Shown piece after piece: positions 29,616-38,581 of a stretch of DNA of 64,000 nt. The position numbers and the translations under genes are program-made. The stretch is from Selaginella moellendorffii (lineage: Eukaryota; Streptophyta; Lycopodiopsida; Selaginellales; Selaginellaceae): contig NW_003314262.1 in assembly GCF_000143415.4 (NCBI RefSeq), positions 2,277,804 through 2,341,803 of the forward strand, in the 5' to 3' direction. How positions within the stretch are numbered: the stretch's first letter is position 1; every line of letters begins with the position of its first letter. The notes beneath the pieces were generated by a model. That model was not told where the DNA came from. It saw only the letters and a program-made list of their open reading frames with translations, and searched no databases.

Positions 29616-32150
29616 ATGCCTGATTTGCCCAAGGCGGTAGCAGCCAGATTTTTCGAGCCGGCGGCGACAGCTCAAGCACCAGATTTTTTCCCCGGGCCAG
29701 CGATCAAGGAGCGCTCCTACTCTCTCGTGGTGCGCGGGCTGTCAAAGAAGCACACTTGCCCCGAGGCTTTGCAGGAGCTCGCCGACGACATTCTTCGCAA
29801 GCGCTTCCGGTTCTTCCCGCCCTGTGACGATTTTGTGGAGAAGGTGTTCTACTGTTTGCATGTCGAGGGCGACATGGCCATCCTGGTGTTCTACACGGAG
29901 CTCATGGCCGAGCTGCTCTTCCAGGTCTGTCGCGACGAGACGAGCTCGCCTTTCTCCATCGCCGGGAAGAGGTTTGCGCTGGAAAGGCTCTACACAGCGA
30001 ACAGGCAGTTTGAGGGGCATGGAAACAACGTGGTAAACGCAGTACGATCTCTGGAGGCGTCGTCAAAGTTTGTGTACCTCAGTGGTCTTCCTCCAAGTTG
30101 GGAGGACGGGGACAAGCTAGAAGCCCACTTTAGTGGGGTCTTGAACAGAGACTTGACATCAAAGGTGGTGGGTTCTGTCCACGTTTTCCCAGCGGCAGCG
30201 TATGTCGAATTCACAGACAGAGCAGCAGTTGAGAAGCTTTTCTACAGTTGCAAGCTGGATGGAAGCATCACGTCAGACATCGATCAGAACTTGGTGATCT
30301 GCTGTGGTGTCAGGACTCTACCACTGTCGCAAGAGCCTTTCCAAGTTTCCGAGGAGAGTGATGTCTCGCCAGCAAGTCAACAATGCCGCCAGAGAACTGC
30401 GAGAAACCTTGAAGAGCGAGGCTGGGAGAAAACAGGAAATGAGAATAGCTTTGAACAACAAATCCGGGAGGAAACAGAGAAGCTGAGTAGCGTTCAACAG
30501 CAGGAAAGCCCAGGCGGTTTGAGATCAAAGAACACAAAGGTGCGAGACTGTCCATCGATGCAGAGTGAGAGTAGCCTTGAACAACAGGGAAGACAGAAGG
30601 GGAGTAACCTTGAGCAACAAAACCGGGAGGAACCAGATAAGCTGAGTAGCGTTCAACAACAGGAAAGCCCAACGAAGACAAAGAACACAAAGGTGCGAGA
30701 CCGTCCATCGACGGAGAAGCAGCGTTCCGTGCGATTCGATTTAGGACATGCAGCACAAGGCAAACAGCAAGATAGAGTTCCGGAGGCAAGACCCTTAGCT
30801 CGTGTTACATCCAACATTGACCGCCAAGTTCAACACATGCAAGGACATTCTGGGGCTGGACAAAGACAAGTGGCTGAGAGGGGCCTTCACCAAGTGTCCA
30901 TCATGCTTGGGGGGTTCCAAAGAGAAACGTTCGACTCTGAACAGTTGAAGAAGCTGCTCGTCGGTCTCTTTCGAAAGCACAAGAATTATACAAGTGAAGC
31001 GGACCTGAAATTCCAGGTGAAGTGGGATGCTGCAGCGGATGGAGGGCGGGTAATATTCTCTTCCGAGGATATGGCCAACCGTCTCATGGAAATTTATGTC
31101 CGGGCTACAGAAGAGTTCTCCTTGGATGACTTGAAGTTCTCGTTGTTTCGCCCAGAAGGTTACCAGCGACCTCGTGCGGCGTACAAGACCGGTGCATCAT
31201 CAAGCATCTACAAAGTGCTGCAATTCGACGGGTGTCGAGTTTGCCCGGTTGCCGAGAGACAGTTCAGATGTGCACTGGCCGAGGCCCTGGCGACGGTGCT
31301 TTTGAGAACCAGCGTGCTGGAAGAAGGCAAGCCTCCTTTCAGAGACGTGCTTTTCAGGGAGGGCTGCTGCTTTGCAATACTCGAAGAGCAGGCTGCGAGC
31401 GCTCTGATGAGCAGCAAGGACAGGTTGTTTGTGGCTGGCCGGGTCCTGAGGCCATTCCAGCCTCACGCGCAGACAACTCTTTTCATCGTCAACTTGCCGA
31501 CTGAAACTTCCCGTTATGATCCTACCAAGCTCAGGATGCTGCTGCGGAAGGGGATGAAGAAGTTGCAACCAGAAAAAAGCGTGGCAGATTGCATCACGAG
31601 GATAAGCTGGGTGGGGCAAGAGCCCAAGGCACTAGTCTTTCTTCAATCGGATGCTGATGCGGATGCACTAATGTCCGCTTATATCAGATTCACGCGAGAA
31701 TTCTGCCACAAGGAGCTGCCCCTGACACTACACAGGCCTCCCACTTACATTTGGCCGGGAGCAGTCTATAGGCCCAAGAATTTCATGTCGGGCACCAGCA
31801 CCTGCGTTTTGAACTTCACTGGATTCCCGCTGACGCTGGATTCGAGGGCCCTATCGGGAGCAGTGTGCGAACTCGTGGTTAGAGCGGTTCTTGGCGAAGG
31901 CGTGCTGGAGGAATTCCAAAGGGCTGTGAAGAAGTTTTTCTGGAAAAATCGGACCCCCGTCGCCGAAATCACGGTTGACGAGCTTGTTGCGGAAAAGCTG
32001 GTGGCAGCCAAAGGATTGGTTCTGGCCGAGTCTAATGTGAGGTTCTACAGACGTAAAGCACCATCGCTGGGGATCCAAGTCCAGGAACTGGCACGAACAG
32101 GAACAGGGGGGTGGATCGAAGAGGAGGAGGAAGAAGGCGAAGTGAGGTGA
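29616..32150 (+). CDS. Intronless multi-RRM-like protein, tandem paralogue 2 (unrecognised family)
   Basis: An 844-residue uninterrupted frame from MPDLPKAVAARFFEP to a TGA at 32148-32150, a clear paralogue of the gene at 26510-28951. The first 200 residues match best: SYSLVVRGLSKKHTCPEALQ against SYCLIVRGISKKDTCPEDLQ, and FRFFPPCDDFVEKVFYCLHV, nearly identical in both. The same six-module order is kept, including RPRAAYKTG and WPGAVYRPKN in the places of the RPxGAxYR motifs. It ends GGWIEEEEEEGEVR. The linker has diverged completely and is Gln/Glu-rich with a tandem duplication (30448-30760). Conserved ends and modules with a free-running linker argue for selection at the protein level in both copies. 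Cellular role unknown; no signal peptide or membrane segment. Confidence 0.82.
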   Translation: MPDLPKAVAARFFEPAATAQAPDFFPGPAIKERSYSLVVRGLSKKHTCPEALQELADDILRKRFRFFPPCDDFVEKVFYCLHVEGDMAILVFYTELMAELLFQVCRDETSSPFSIAGKRFALERLYTANRQFEGHGNNVVNAVRSLEASSKFVYLSGLPPSWEDGDKLEAHFSGVLNRDLTSKVVGSVHVFPAAAYVEFTDRAAVEKLFYSCKLDGSITSDIDQNLVICCGVRTLPLSQEPFQVSEESDVSPASQQCRQRTARNLEERGWEKTGNENSFEQQIREETEKLSSVQQQESPGGLRSKNTKVRDCPSMQSESSLEQQGRQKGSNLEQQNREEPDKLSSVQQQESPTKTKNTKVRDRPSTEKQRSVRFDLGHAAQGKQQDRVPEARPLARVTSNIDRQVQHMQGHSGAGQRQVAERGLHQVSIMLGGFQRETFDSEQLKKLLVGLFRKHKNYTSEADLKFQVKWDAAADGGRVIFSSEDMANRLMEIYVRATEEFSLDDLKFSLFRPEGYQRPRAAYKTGASSSIYKVLQFDGCRVCPVAERQFRCALAEALATVLLRTSVLEEGKPPFRDVLFREGCCFAILEEQAASALMSSKDRLFVAGRVLRPFQPHAQTTLFIVNLPTETSRYDPTKLRMLLRKGMKKLQPEKSVADCITRISWVGQEPKALVFLQSDADADALMSAYIRFTREFCHKELPLTLHRPPTYIWPGAVYRPKNFMSGTSTCVLNFTGFPLTLDSRALSGAVCELVVRAVLGEGVLEEFQRAVKKFFWKNRTPVAEITVDELVAEKLVAAKGLVLAESNVRFYRRKAPSLGIQVQELARTGTGGWIEEEEEEGEVR
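30448..30760 (+). repeat. 159-bp tandem duplication in the linker of paralogue 2
   Basis: AGCTGAGTAGCGTTCAACA starts at 30481 and again at 30640, a period of 159 bp (53 codons). The preceding CCGGGAGGAA and the following KNTKVRD-coding stretch repeat as well. The protein repeat is LSSVQQQESP ... KNTKVRDxPS. It is in frame, and divergence between units is about 10 percent. Confidence 0.85.
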
Positions 32151-32269
32151 AGGAATGCCCGTTTCGAAAAGACCGAGATGAAGAACTCGTACTCGACGTT
32201 TTTGCCACACATTTACACTTACAAGCTCAGCCGTGGAGCTCAACCAGCTCGACAAAGTTTTTTCGCCTC

Positions 32270-34356
32270 TCAGCCTACGGGGATGGCTGGCTTCGCACCA
32301 GTAAGCTTCTTCAGCAGGACTTCCGAGTATCCTGGAGAGTAGTAGTGGACAATCTCCACCGGGTAGACGCTGTTGATGAGGTCGATGCACTCGCGCAGCT
32401 CCGTGCCCGGCTCGGCTGCCAGGTTCTGGAGCTTCTCAAAGCCGCCCGACGTCACGAACTTGGCTCTGGCATCACTATCCGCGGCCAACACCTTCGCGAG
32501 AGAGCCAAGGACGTACTTGAGTATACCTTCAGGCAGCATTGGTCCCTGTGACAAAGCCCCGACAGTCTCTCAGCGAAGAAGCTCAAAGAACAAGATGGAC
32601 GTACCTGTAGCAGCGAATCCAGAGCGGGGAGGTGACTAAGACGGTCCGAGAGGTTCTTGAGAGCTTTCTTGCACTTGGACTGGAGGTCCTCACTGCTGGT
32701 TTTTGACAGGAAGGTGGCGACCAGGTGTGGGAGCGCTCCGGCCTCGGCAACGGCAAGAGCGTGGACGGGGCCGTGCTTGCCGATCTGTCCCAGAGCCCAT
32801 GCGGACGCGCTCTTGATGTGGTCTTCGTGCTCCTGGACGAGTGCACACACCATCGCCGCCACGCCGCCTGACGCGATGACCGAGCTGGACAGCATCTCGT
32901 CGAAGGCGCCAATGTAGCCGACAGCCATTATACCTGTACAGTCCCCGGCGTTGGTTACTTTGCGGGGAGAAAGGTGGCAGGAAACACAGGACAAAAGGAA
33001 AGGTGGCAGGAAACTGGACAGGAAAAAAAGAGAGTACCTGGCAAGCGCTCGTTGCCGAAAGTGTCCGAAATGTTTTCGATCAAGACGGAGAGTCCACCGG
33101 CGCCAACAACAAGCTGGGCGAGCGCTGCCGAGTGCTTGACGACCTCGCGTATCAGAGTGGCTCCGTTTCTTCGGAGTTGGGGATCCTGGTCTTTCAAGCA
33201 GCCGAACATCTTGGGGAAGATCTCTTGCTCCACAACGGCCTACAGTGCGACGAGCAACGATTAGAAACCAAATGAAGATCAGCGAGAGAAAGTGCTCGTG
33301 GCCAACCTCTGCTTGATCCTCGACGTGTCTGGCCAGCTGACTGAGCGCCAAGCAACCCTGGTAGACAAGGAGGTACGCAAATTTTACCAGCTTTGTTTGG
33401 ACGAGAGAAACTTACCACACGTTTTACTCTGAAGTCATTGTGCGTGAGGAGCGCGGCAAGGTGTGGTGTAGCTCCAGCTTCGATCACAACTTGGGACAAC
33501 TCCGGGGTATGTTTTGCTATTTCCGAGAGCGCTGTGCCTGCGGCTGTTCGCAGCGCAATCTCGGGTTCCTGATAAGTTCATGAGTTTCATCTTAGCAGGA
33601 TGGAAGAGCTTTTACATACCTGGACGCAAAGAATGAGGAATCCAATCGCTCGAGCGTCCGCCACGGCCTGGGCGAGACGAGCGTTGTGCCTGGCGATGTT
33701 GGCCAGCGTCGAGGCGCCGGCCTCCTTGACGGATGGATCGAATTCCTCGAGGCAATGCACCAGTGGCTCCAGAGCTCCAGACTCCACCACCGCCTGTGCC
33801 AGGGGCGCCGTGTGCTTGGCCACAGCTCGCAGGACATTCGCGGCGGCCTTCTTGTTGTGACGATTGATATCTCTGAGAGGTAAGAGGAGAGATGGACGAT
33901 TCTTTTGGACAGAATTTTTTTGTATGGCGAGTTACCTGAGGGGGAATAGAACTTGCTGGAGGATTTTCTCTGTGACAAAAACCTCCGCTAGCTCTTCGCT
34001 GTAGTTTGCGAGCCGGGAGAGGCCCAGCGCTGCCAATTGCTGGATTTGTGGGATGCAATCCAGCAAGAGAGGTCGCAGCAGGACCAGAACACCGGCATTG
34101 TGGAGAATCTCCACGTTCTGCGATCACAAACAAGCACAGATCAAGCACGAGGAAGAAGAAAAAGGAATTCTTGGATCTCTATCATATCGAAAGATCTTGT
34201 TCCAGCTTACCTTGCATAGAGATTAAGCTGCGGTGTTCTTGGATTTAGGCAGTATACCTGTGGCTTTAGAGCGAGCTCCGCGATCGTCCGGGCAAACAGC
34301 GTACGCGACTTTTGGAAGCTCTCAACGACCTGGAGAATCGATCGTGCAGTCGCCAT
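32270..34356 (-). CDS. SPAG6 / PF16-like armadillo-repeat protein of the axoneme
   Basis: Component of the central-pair apparatus of motile 9+2 cilia and flagella. Start MATARSILQVVESFQKSRTL, then FARTIAELALKPQNVEILHN, the typical SPAG6 opening. Armadillo repeats follow throughout: DCIPQIQQLAALGLSRLANY, NKKAAANVLRAVAKHTAPLA, KEAGASTLANIARHNARLAQ, LRTAAGTALSEIAKHTPELS, LRRNGATLIREVVKHSAALA and SASAWALGQIGKHGPVHALA. It ends in the conserved tail YYSPGYSEVLLKKL and PAIPVG. Length of about 500 residues matches SPAG6. Exons are spliced across short introns. The gene implies flagellated sperm; flowering plants lack it. Head to head with the small complex I gene. Confidence 0.93.
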
Positions 34357-34738
34357 TCCTCTCTACATACCATCGTGCCGCCGCCGTCTCATCGGCCGGT
34401 AGCCGGCATTGGACGAGAGCCCCGCGCGCGCGCGCGCCCAAGAACCCTAAAATATATTTGGCCCTCTTCTTCTCTACTTTGGATCTCTCTCATCGCGCCT
34501 AGCTATATGCATTCCCATGAATCCAGGGAACGATTCGAGGCGGCCACGTGGCGCGCTGGAGGCCGTCGGCGCGCCACTTTAGGCTGACAGTTGAGGCAAC
34601 CGAAAGGCATGGATGAATTGAGGAAAGAGGAATCACTTTTTTAAATTTAAAATATTCTTCGTACTGACACGTGGCAAGAAATGTGGTGCTAGGGCTAGAA
34701 GAGATTCTAGGGTTCTAGCGAGGGAGAGGAGGGGCAAA
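34357..34738. promoter_or_regulatory. Probable bidirectional promoter, SPAG6 / B9-like gene
   Basis: 382 bp between divergent start codons. A (GC)n run of seven repeats is at about 34421-34435, CACGTGGC (G-box core) at about 34543-34550, and GACACGTGGC again at about 34666-34675. TAGGGTT lies at about 34711-34717, close to the small gene's start. Two G-box cores in one short promoter suggest bZIP or bHLH control (inference). Confidence 0.45.
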
Positions 34739-35082
34739 ATGGGGGACACGCATGGATTCAATGTGAAGATGAAGGCGCTGGTGCTCAACCAGCCGGTTTT
34801 AGTGATCAGCGGCATCGTAGCATCGATCGGTGAGTGGAATTGAGCGGTCTGTCGCAGTTTGGGGCTCAAAATCTTTGATTTTGGTGGGCAGGATTGATTC
34901 TTCCGCTCGTTGTTCCTCCGCTGCGCGAGGCGCTCTACAAATCCGAGCAGCCTCCAAACCCCAATCTTAAATCCGTGAGTTTGAGCTTAAGAATCCCTCC
35001 TCCTCTTCTCATTTAGATCGATTCTCTTGCGCAGGTCGTTGCCAACATGACAGGGAAGCCGCCATTGGAGCCACAAAGATGA
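34739..35082 (+). CDS. Small mitochondrial complex I subunit, NDUFA3/B9-like
   Basis: Three exons joined by frame-consistent GT-AG introns (about 34830-34891 and 34976-35036) give a 73-residue protein. It starts MGDTHGFNVKMKALVLNQ and ends TGKPPLEPQR. The single hydrophobic helix NQPVLVISGIVASIGLILPL followed by VVPP closely parallels the helix and proline pair of the human B9 subunit (KEPVLVVS ... ILPPLSP). It would sit in the inner-membrane arm of NADH dehydrogenase. The assignment rests on this one segment and overall size, so it is moderate. It is too short and too split for ORF scanning. Confidence 0.62.
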
Positions 35083-35200
35083 TCCATAGCTTCGCGAATT
35101 CCCCAGCATTTTTTCCTTTGTTTTGTTTTGGAGAACATTCCATTCCATTCATAAAGCTCTAAGAGGTTTTGGGTTTTTAGGGTTCTTGCGCGCCGCGGCC

Positions 35201-36220
35201 ATGGAGATCCACTTCAAATCCGTGCCATTCGACCTCGCATTCCATCCCTCCTCGCCGCTCGTCGCCGCCGGCCTCGTCTCTGGCCGCATCCACCTCTACA
35301 GGTACGCCGATTGCGCCGCCGATGATCGTCCCCCGCCGCGCCGCCTCTGGTCCTGCCGTCCACACAAGGAGTCCTGCCGCGGCCTCGCCTTCGTCAACGC
35401 CGGCGAGATCCTCCTCTCCGTCTCCCCGGATCGCTCCATCGACGCCACGGGAGTAGAATCCGGGCAGCGCGTCTCGCGATTCCCCGACGCGCACGACACC
35501 GCGATCAACCGCATCGTCAATCTCACCGACACCACCATCGCCACGGGCGACGACGGCGGCACCATCAAGATCTGGGACACCCGCCAGAGCCGCTGCGTTG
35601 GATCCATCGCCGCGCACGAGGATTTCGTCAGCGATCTCGAGTTCGTGGGCGAGATGATGGAGCTCCTGAGCGTCAGCGGCGATGGAACGCTAGCAGTGAG
35701 CAGCTTGCGAAGGAACAAGGTGGATTTTCGGTCCGAGTTCTCCGAGGACGAGCTCCTCTCGGTGGTTCTCGCTAAACAACGCACCAAAGTGGTGTGTGGA
35801 TCGCAAAGTGGAGTTCTATTGCTCTACTCGTGGGGTGAGTTCCAGGACTGCGACGATCGCTTCGTGGGTCATCCCAGCTCCGTGGATTCCATGCTCAAGC
35901 TGGATGAGGCGACGCTCATCACCGGTTCCAGCGATGGGATCATCCGCCAAGTTTCCATACTGCCAAACCGGATCACTGGCGTGATTGGCGAGCACTCGGA
36001 CTTCCCAGTGGAGAGGCTGGCATTTTCGTTTGATAAGTCGGTGCTGGGAAGCGTTTCTCACGATCAAGTTTTGAAGCTCTGGGACATGACTGGTAACTCC
36101 GCCTCTAGCAACGGTGGCTCTGGGAATGCAAGCGTTAGAAACGAGAAAGAGATGGACAGGAGGGGGAAGAGTCACGTACCTGGTGGTGGCTCGTCGTCGT
36201 TCTTCGCGGATCTACTTTGA
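35201..36220 (+). CDS. WDR55: WD40-repeat protein WDR55-like
   Basis: Intronless, 339 residues, beginning MEIHFKSVPFDLAFHPSSPL as in WDR55 homologues. WD repeats are visible as VAAGLVSGRIHLYRY, ILLSVSPDRSIDATGVESGQ, TIATGDDGGTIKIWDTRQSR, MMELLSVSGDGTLAVSSLRR, KVVCGSQSGVLLLYSWGEFQ, LITGSSDGIIRQVSILPN and LGSVSHDQVLKLWDM. WDR55 proteins work in rRNA processing and, in Arabidopsis, in gametogenesis and embryo development through DDB1. The start is fixed by family alignment, though the open frame extends 26 codons upstream. The strongly GC-rich 5' half has C/G at third positions, unlike the neighbours. Confidence 0.9.
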   Translation: MEIHFKSVPFDLAFHPSSPLVAAGLVSGRIHLYRYADCAADDRPPPRRLWSCRPHKESCRGLAFVNAGEILLSVSPDRSIDATGVESGQRVSRFPDAHDTAINRIVNLTDTTIATGDDGGTIKIWDTRQSRCVGSIAAHEDFVSDLEFVGEMMELLSVSGDGTLAVSSLRRNKVDFRSEFSEDELLSVVLAKQRTKVVCGSQSGVLLLYSWGEFQDCDDRFVGHPSSVDSMLKLDEATLITGSSDGIIRQVSILPNRITGVIGEHSDFPVERLAFSFDKSVLGSVSHDQVLKLWDMTGNSASSNGGSGNASVRNEKEMDRRGKSHVPGGGSSSFFADLL

Positions 36221-36287
36221 GGAGCTTTTCACTCGTCTAGGCATGTAGCGCGTAGCCGATCCAGTGTAGCGCTCAAGCCGGCAGCTT

Positions 36288-38484
36288 TCATGGATTTGAT
36301 CTGCCATCTCTCGGCTTTTGTTGGAGGGACCTTGACCTCTTCCTCTTTTTTGTTCGCTGGCTCAGGAAGGAAACCATTCTCTGGAGTAGAGAGTTTTGGA
36401 AGTTTGAAAATTTGAAGGAGAGTTTCATACCAGAAGGTGTCGTCTTTGTGTTCTGTGTGCTCGTTGTGCTGTTCCCACCTTGGAGTATGTGCGCCTCCAC
36501 AAGGAGTGAAATATCCGTCTGGTGTCATAGAGAAACTTTAGTGCCAAAACCACGTCCACGGCATTTACCTCGAGCGAGCCATCTTCCTGGTAAGGCTCGG
36601 GGAATTCCGACTCCTCATTTATTCTTTCCAGTGGATGGTCCGGGACTGAAACCAGTTTCACAACCTTCGAGTTATTGTCGCAGCTTGCAACCTTTCCCAC
36701 CTGTTAAACAAATACACAGGCTTTAAGGACTAAAAAGACTTGCGGAATGGAGATTTACTCTGAATGAAGAAACCTCCGGTGTTCCAGATGTGGATAGCTC
36801 CACCAGTTTGTAAGCAAGAACATCTCCCTCCTGCCGCAAATTAAAAACTTCCGTCAAGTACAACAGGTTCTGGAATCAATTTAAACCTCTGGAATGCCTT
36901 GCAGCAGCGGAAGGCTGTTAAAATCGAGCGTTGCCTCTGCAGTGGTCTTGTCTTCTTGGACTGTTCTTGCTTCTTCTCCCACTGTGCTGTTCCACGTTCT
37001 CTCCTGGCGTCCTGATCGCTTCTGCTGGCCCCAACTCTGCCCCTGCTTCTTGCTTTTAAGTCCACCACCAAAATTCATAGGCTGCAAAAAAACCGGTTGT
37101 TCAATTATCAAGCAAACATCTCTAACACCAAGCTTACCACAGGAGTGCTCTCGTTTTCATCTGCACAGCCATTTCACGAGTCAGAATCTTACTCTTGAGA
37201 GAAGCTCACATACCAGAATCAAGAGGTTCAAATCGTATATGCCCGGGAGCTACTACCGTAGGCTTCACAACTTGCTCCTCTGGCAACTGAATGTCAACTG
37301 CAGTGTTTTCACGACCAACCTGCAATGGAAATAGTGTTTGGGACACATGAGAAAACAAGCAACTCACTTCCGCAGCCTGTGCGAGCTTGTTCGCTCTTAG
37401 CCAAGCACGTTTTGCTTTCTTCCTTCGAGAACTCCTACTAATGGTCTGCAATACAATCTTCGCTGAGTATCTTTCAATAATAAGCGTCTACCTTTTCTTG
37501 TGCTTCGTTGTTCTTGGGCTCATCATTTCTGATATGTCATAAGACGTGAGAACAACTTATGCCACAAGACAACAAGCGTACACGAGAGCCTAAAATGTGT
37601 ACCTGGGCTCATCTTTTTGGACTTCATGTTTATCGTCTTCTGAGCTGTCGTCCTCCTCTTCTTCGATCTTTCTCTTCTTTTTCTTGGTCTTCTTGCTCGA
37701 CAACACCTCACCGTTTTCGGTTTCATCTTTCTCTGCTTGTTTCCTGCAAATCGGCGCTATAGAAACAACGCACAAATATATCACACAATATTACCTTCTT
37801 TTCGGCTTCTTGTCAACATTGGCGGTCTTACGTTTGAAAACTTTGGCCACGGGTTTTAACATCTTTTTCAGCCTAAAGAATGTTCTCAAGTCACAAAGGC
37901 AGCAAAGAAAAAAAAACACGGTACCTCTCTTTCATTTGCAAAGACCTTGGCCTTCTCGGAAAATCTTCGTCGATGGAAGCTGTCTGTGCGAGCCCTTCGT
38001 CTTCGCTTTTGTATCCGCCCGACTCCTTTTCAAACTCATCTTGAGCGCAAATTCTCAGCACTTTGTTGCCATCGTCTTCTTCTGGGAGCTGTCCCCATTT
38101 CAAAGGCGCGTGTGGAGGAAATTCCAAAGGCTTCACACTGCAAAACAAACGATTACATTTTCAAGAGAAGGAACGAACATTGAAAGAACTTACGTGATGA
38201 TATCCTTGTCACTCAGCAAGCCGATCGATTGCAAGGGCGGCAGGGCGAAATCTTCCATCTGGTCGATCGATTAAGAGGCCTACATTCACTTCTTACATGC
38301 TTACCAGGAGAAGAACACCGTAAGGACAAGAACGCTGTAAGTGGAAGAACGATACAATTCCCGCGGCGAGATCAGCGATTGTCGCCATGGAATCCGAGAC
38401 CGAGAACCACCACTGCAGCATGCCCTGCGAATTCTTCGCGAGGCCGCAAGCGCCATCGAAGCGGAGACGAAGCCTCAATGCCAT
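36288..38484 (-). CDS. Coilin-like Cajal-body scaffold protein
   Basis: Coilin builds Cajal bodies, nuclear sites of snRNP maturation. The N-terminal self-association domain is recognisable: MALRLRLRFDGACGLAKNSQ, DLAAGIVSFFHLQRSCPYGV and EDFALPPLQSIGLLSDKDII (plant coilin consensus has DGFVLPPFES and LKDKDIV). The middle is acidic and basic with a nuclear signal KKTKKKKRKIEEEE. The C-terminal Tudor-like domain starts EEGDVLAYKLVELSTSGTPE and continues SFRVGKVASCDNNSKVVKLV. About ten short exons. The last exon is uncertain: one splice choice ends at 36288, another frame (DTFWYETLLQIF ... ATCLDE) ends at 36229 and looks more protein-like. The coilin assignment does not depend on it. Confidence 0.82.
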
Positions 38485-38581
38485 AGCCCTAAAACCATAA
38501 ACCCTAATAGACCACTTCAAATTTTCCCGCTACTTTTTGCTACCTAGGGTTCTTCAGATCGCGCGCGACCGTGGCGTGGCG
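38485..38581. promoter_or_regulatory. 97-bp bidirectional promoter with telo-box, coilin / CDC7-like
   Basis: Only 97 bp lie between the two divergent start codons. AAACCCTAA, a plant telo-box typical of cell-cycle and ribosome-biogenesis genes, is at 38499-38507, and TAGGGTT at about 38546-38552. Leaders of both mRNAs must be extremely short or overlap. Confidence 0.6.

Noticed and set aside
33000-33351. Long minus-strand frame running through SPAG6 introns (part of 299 codons)
   Set aside because: Includes intron sequence; the spliced armadillo repeats match SPAG6 only when these parts are removed.
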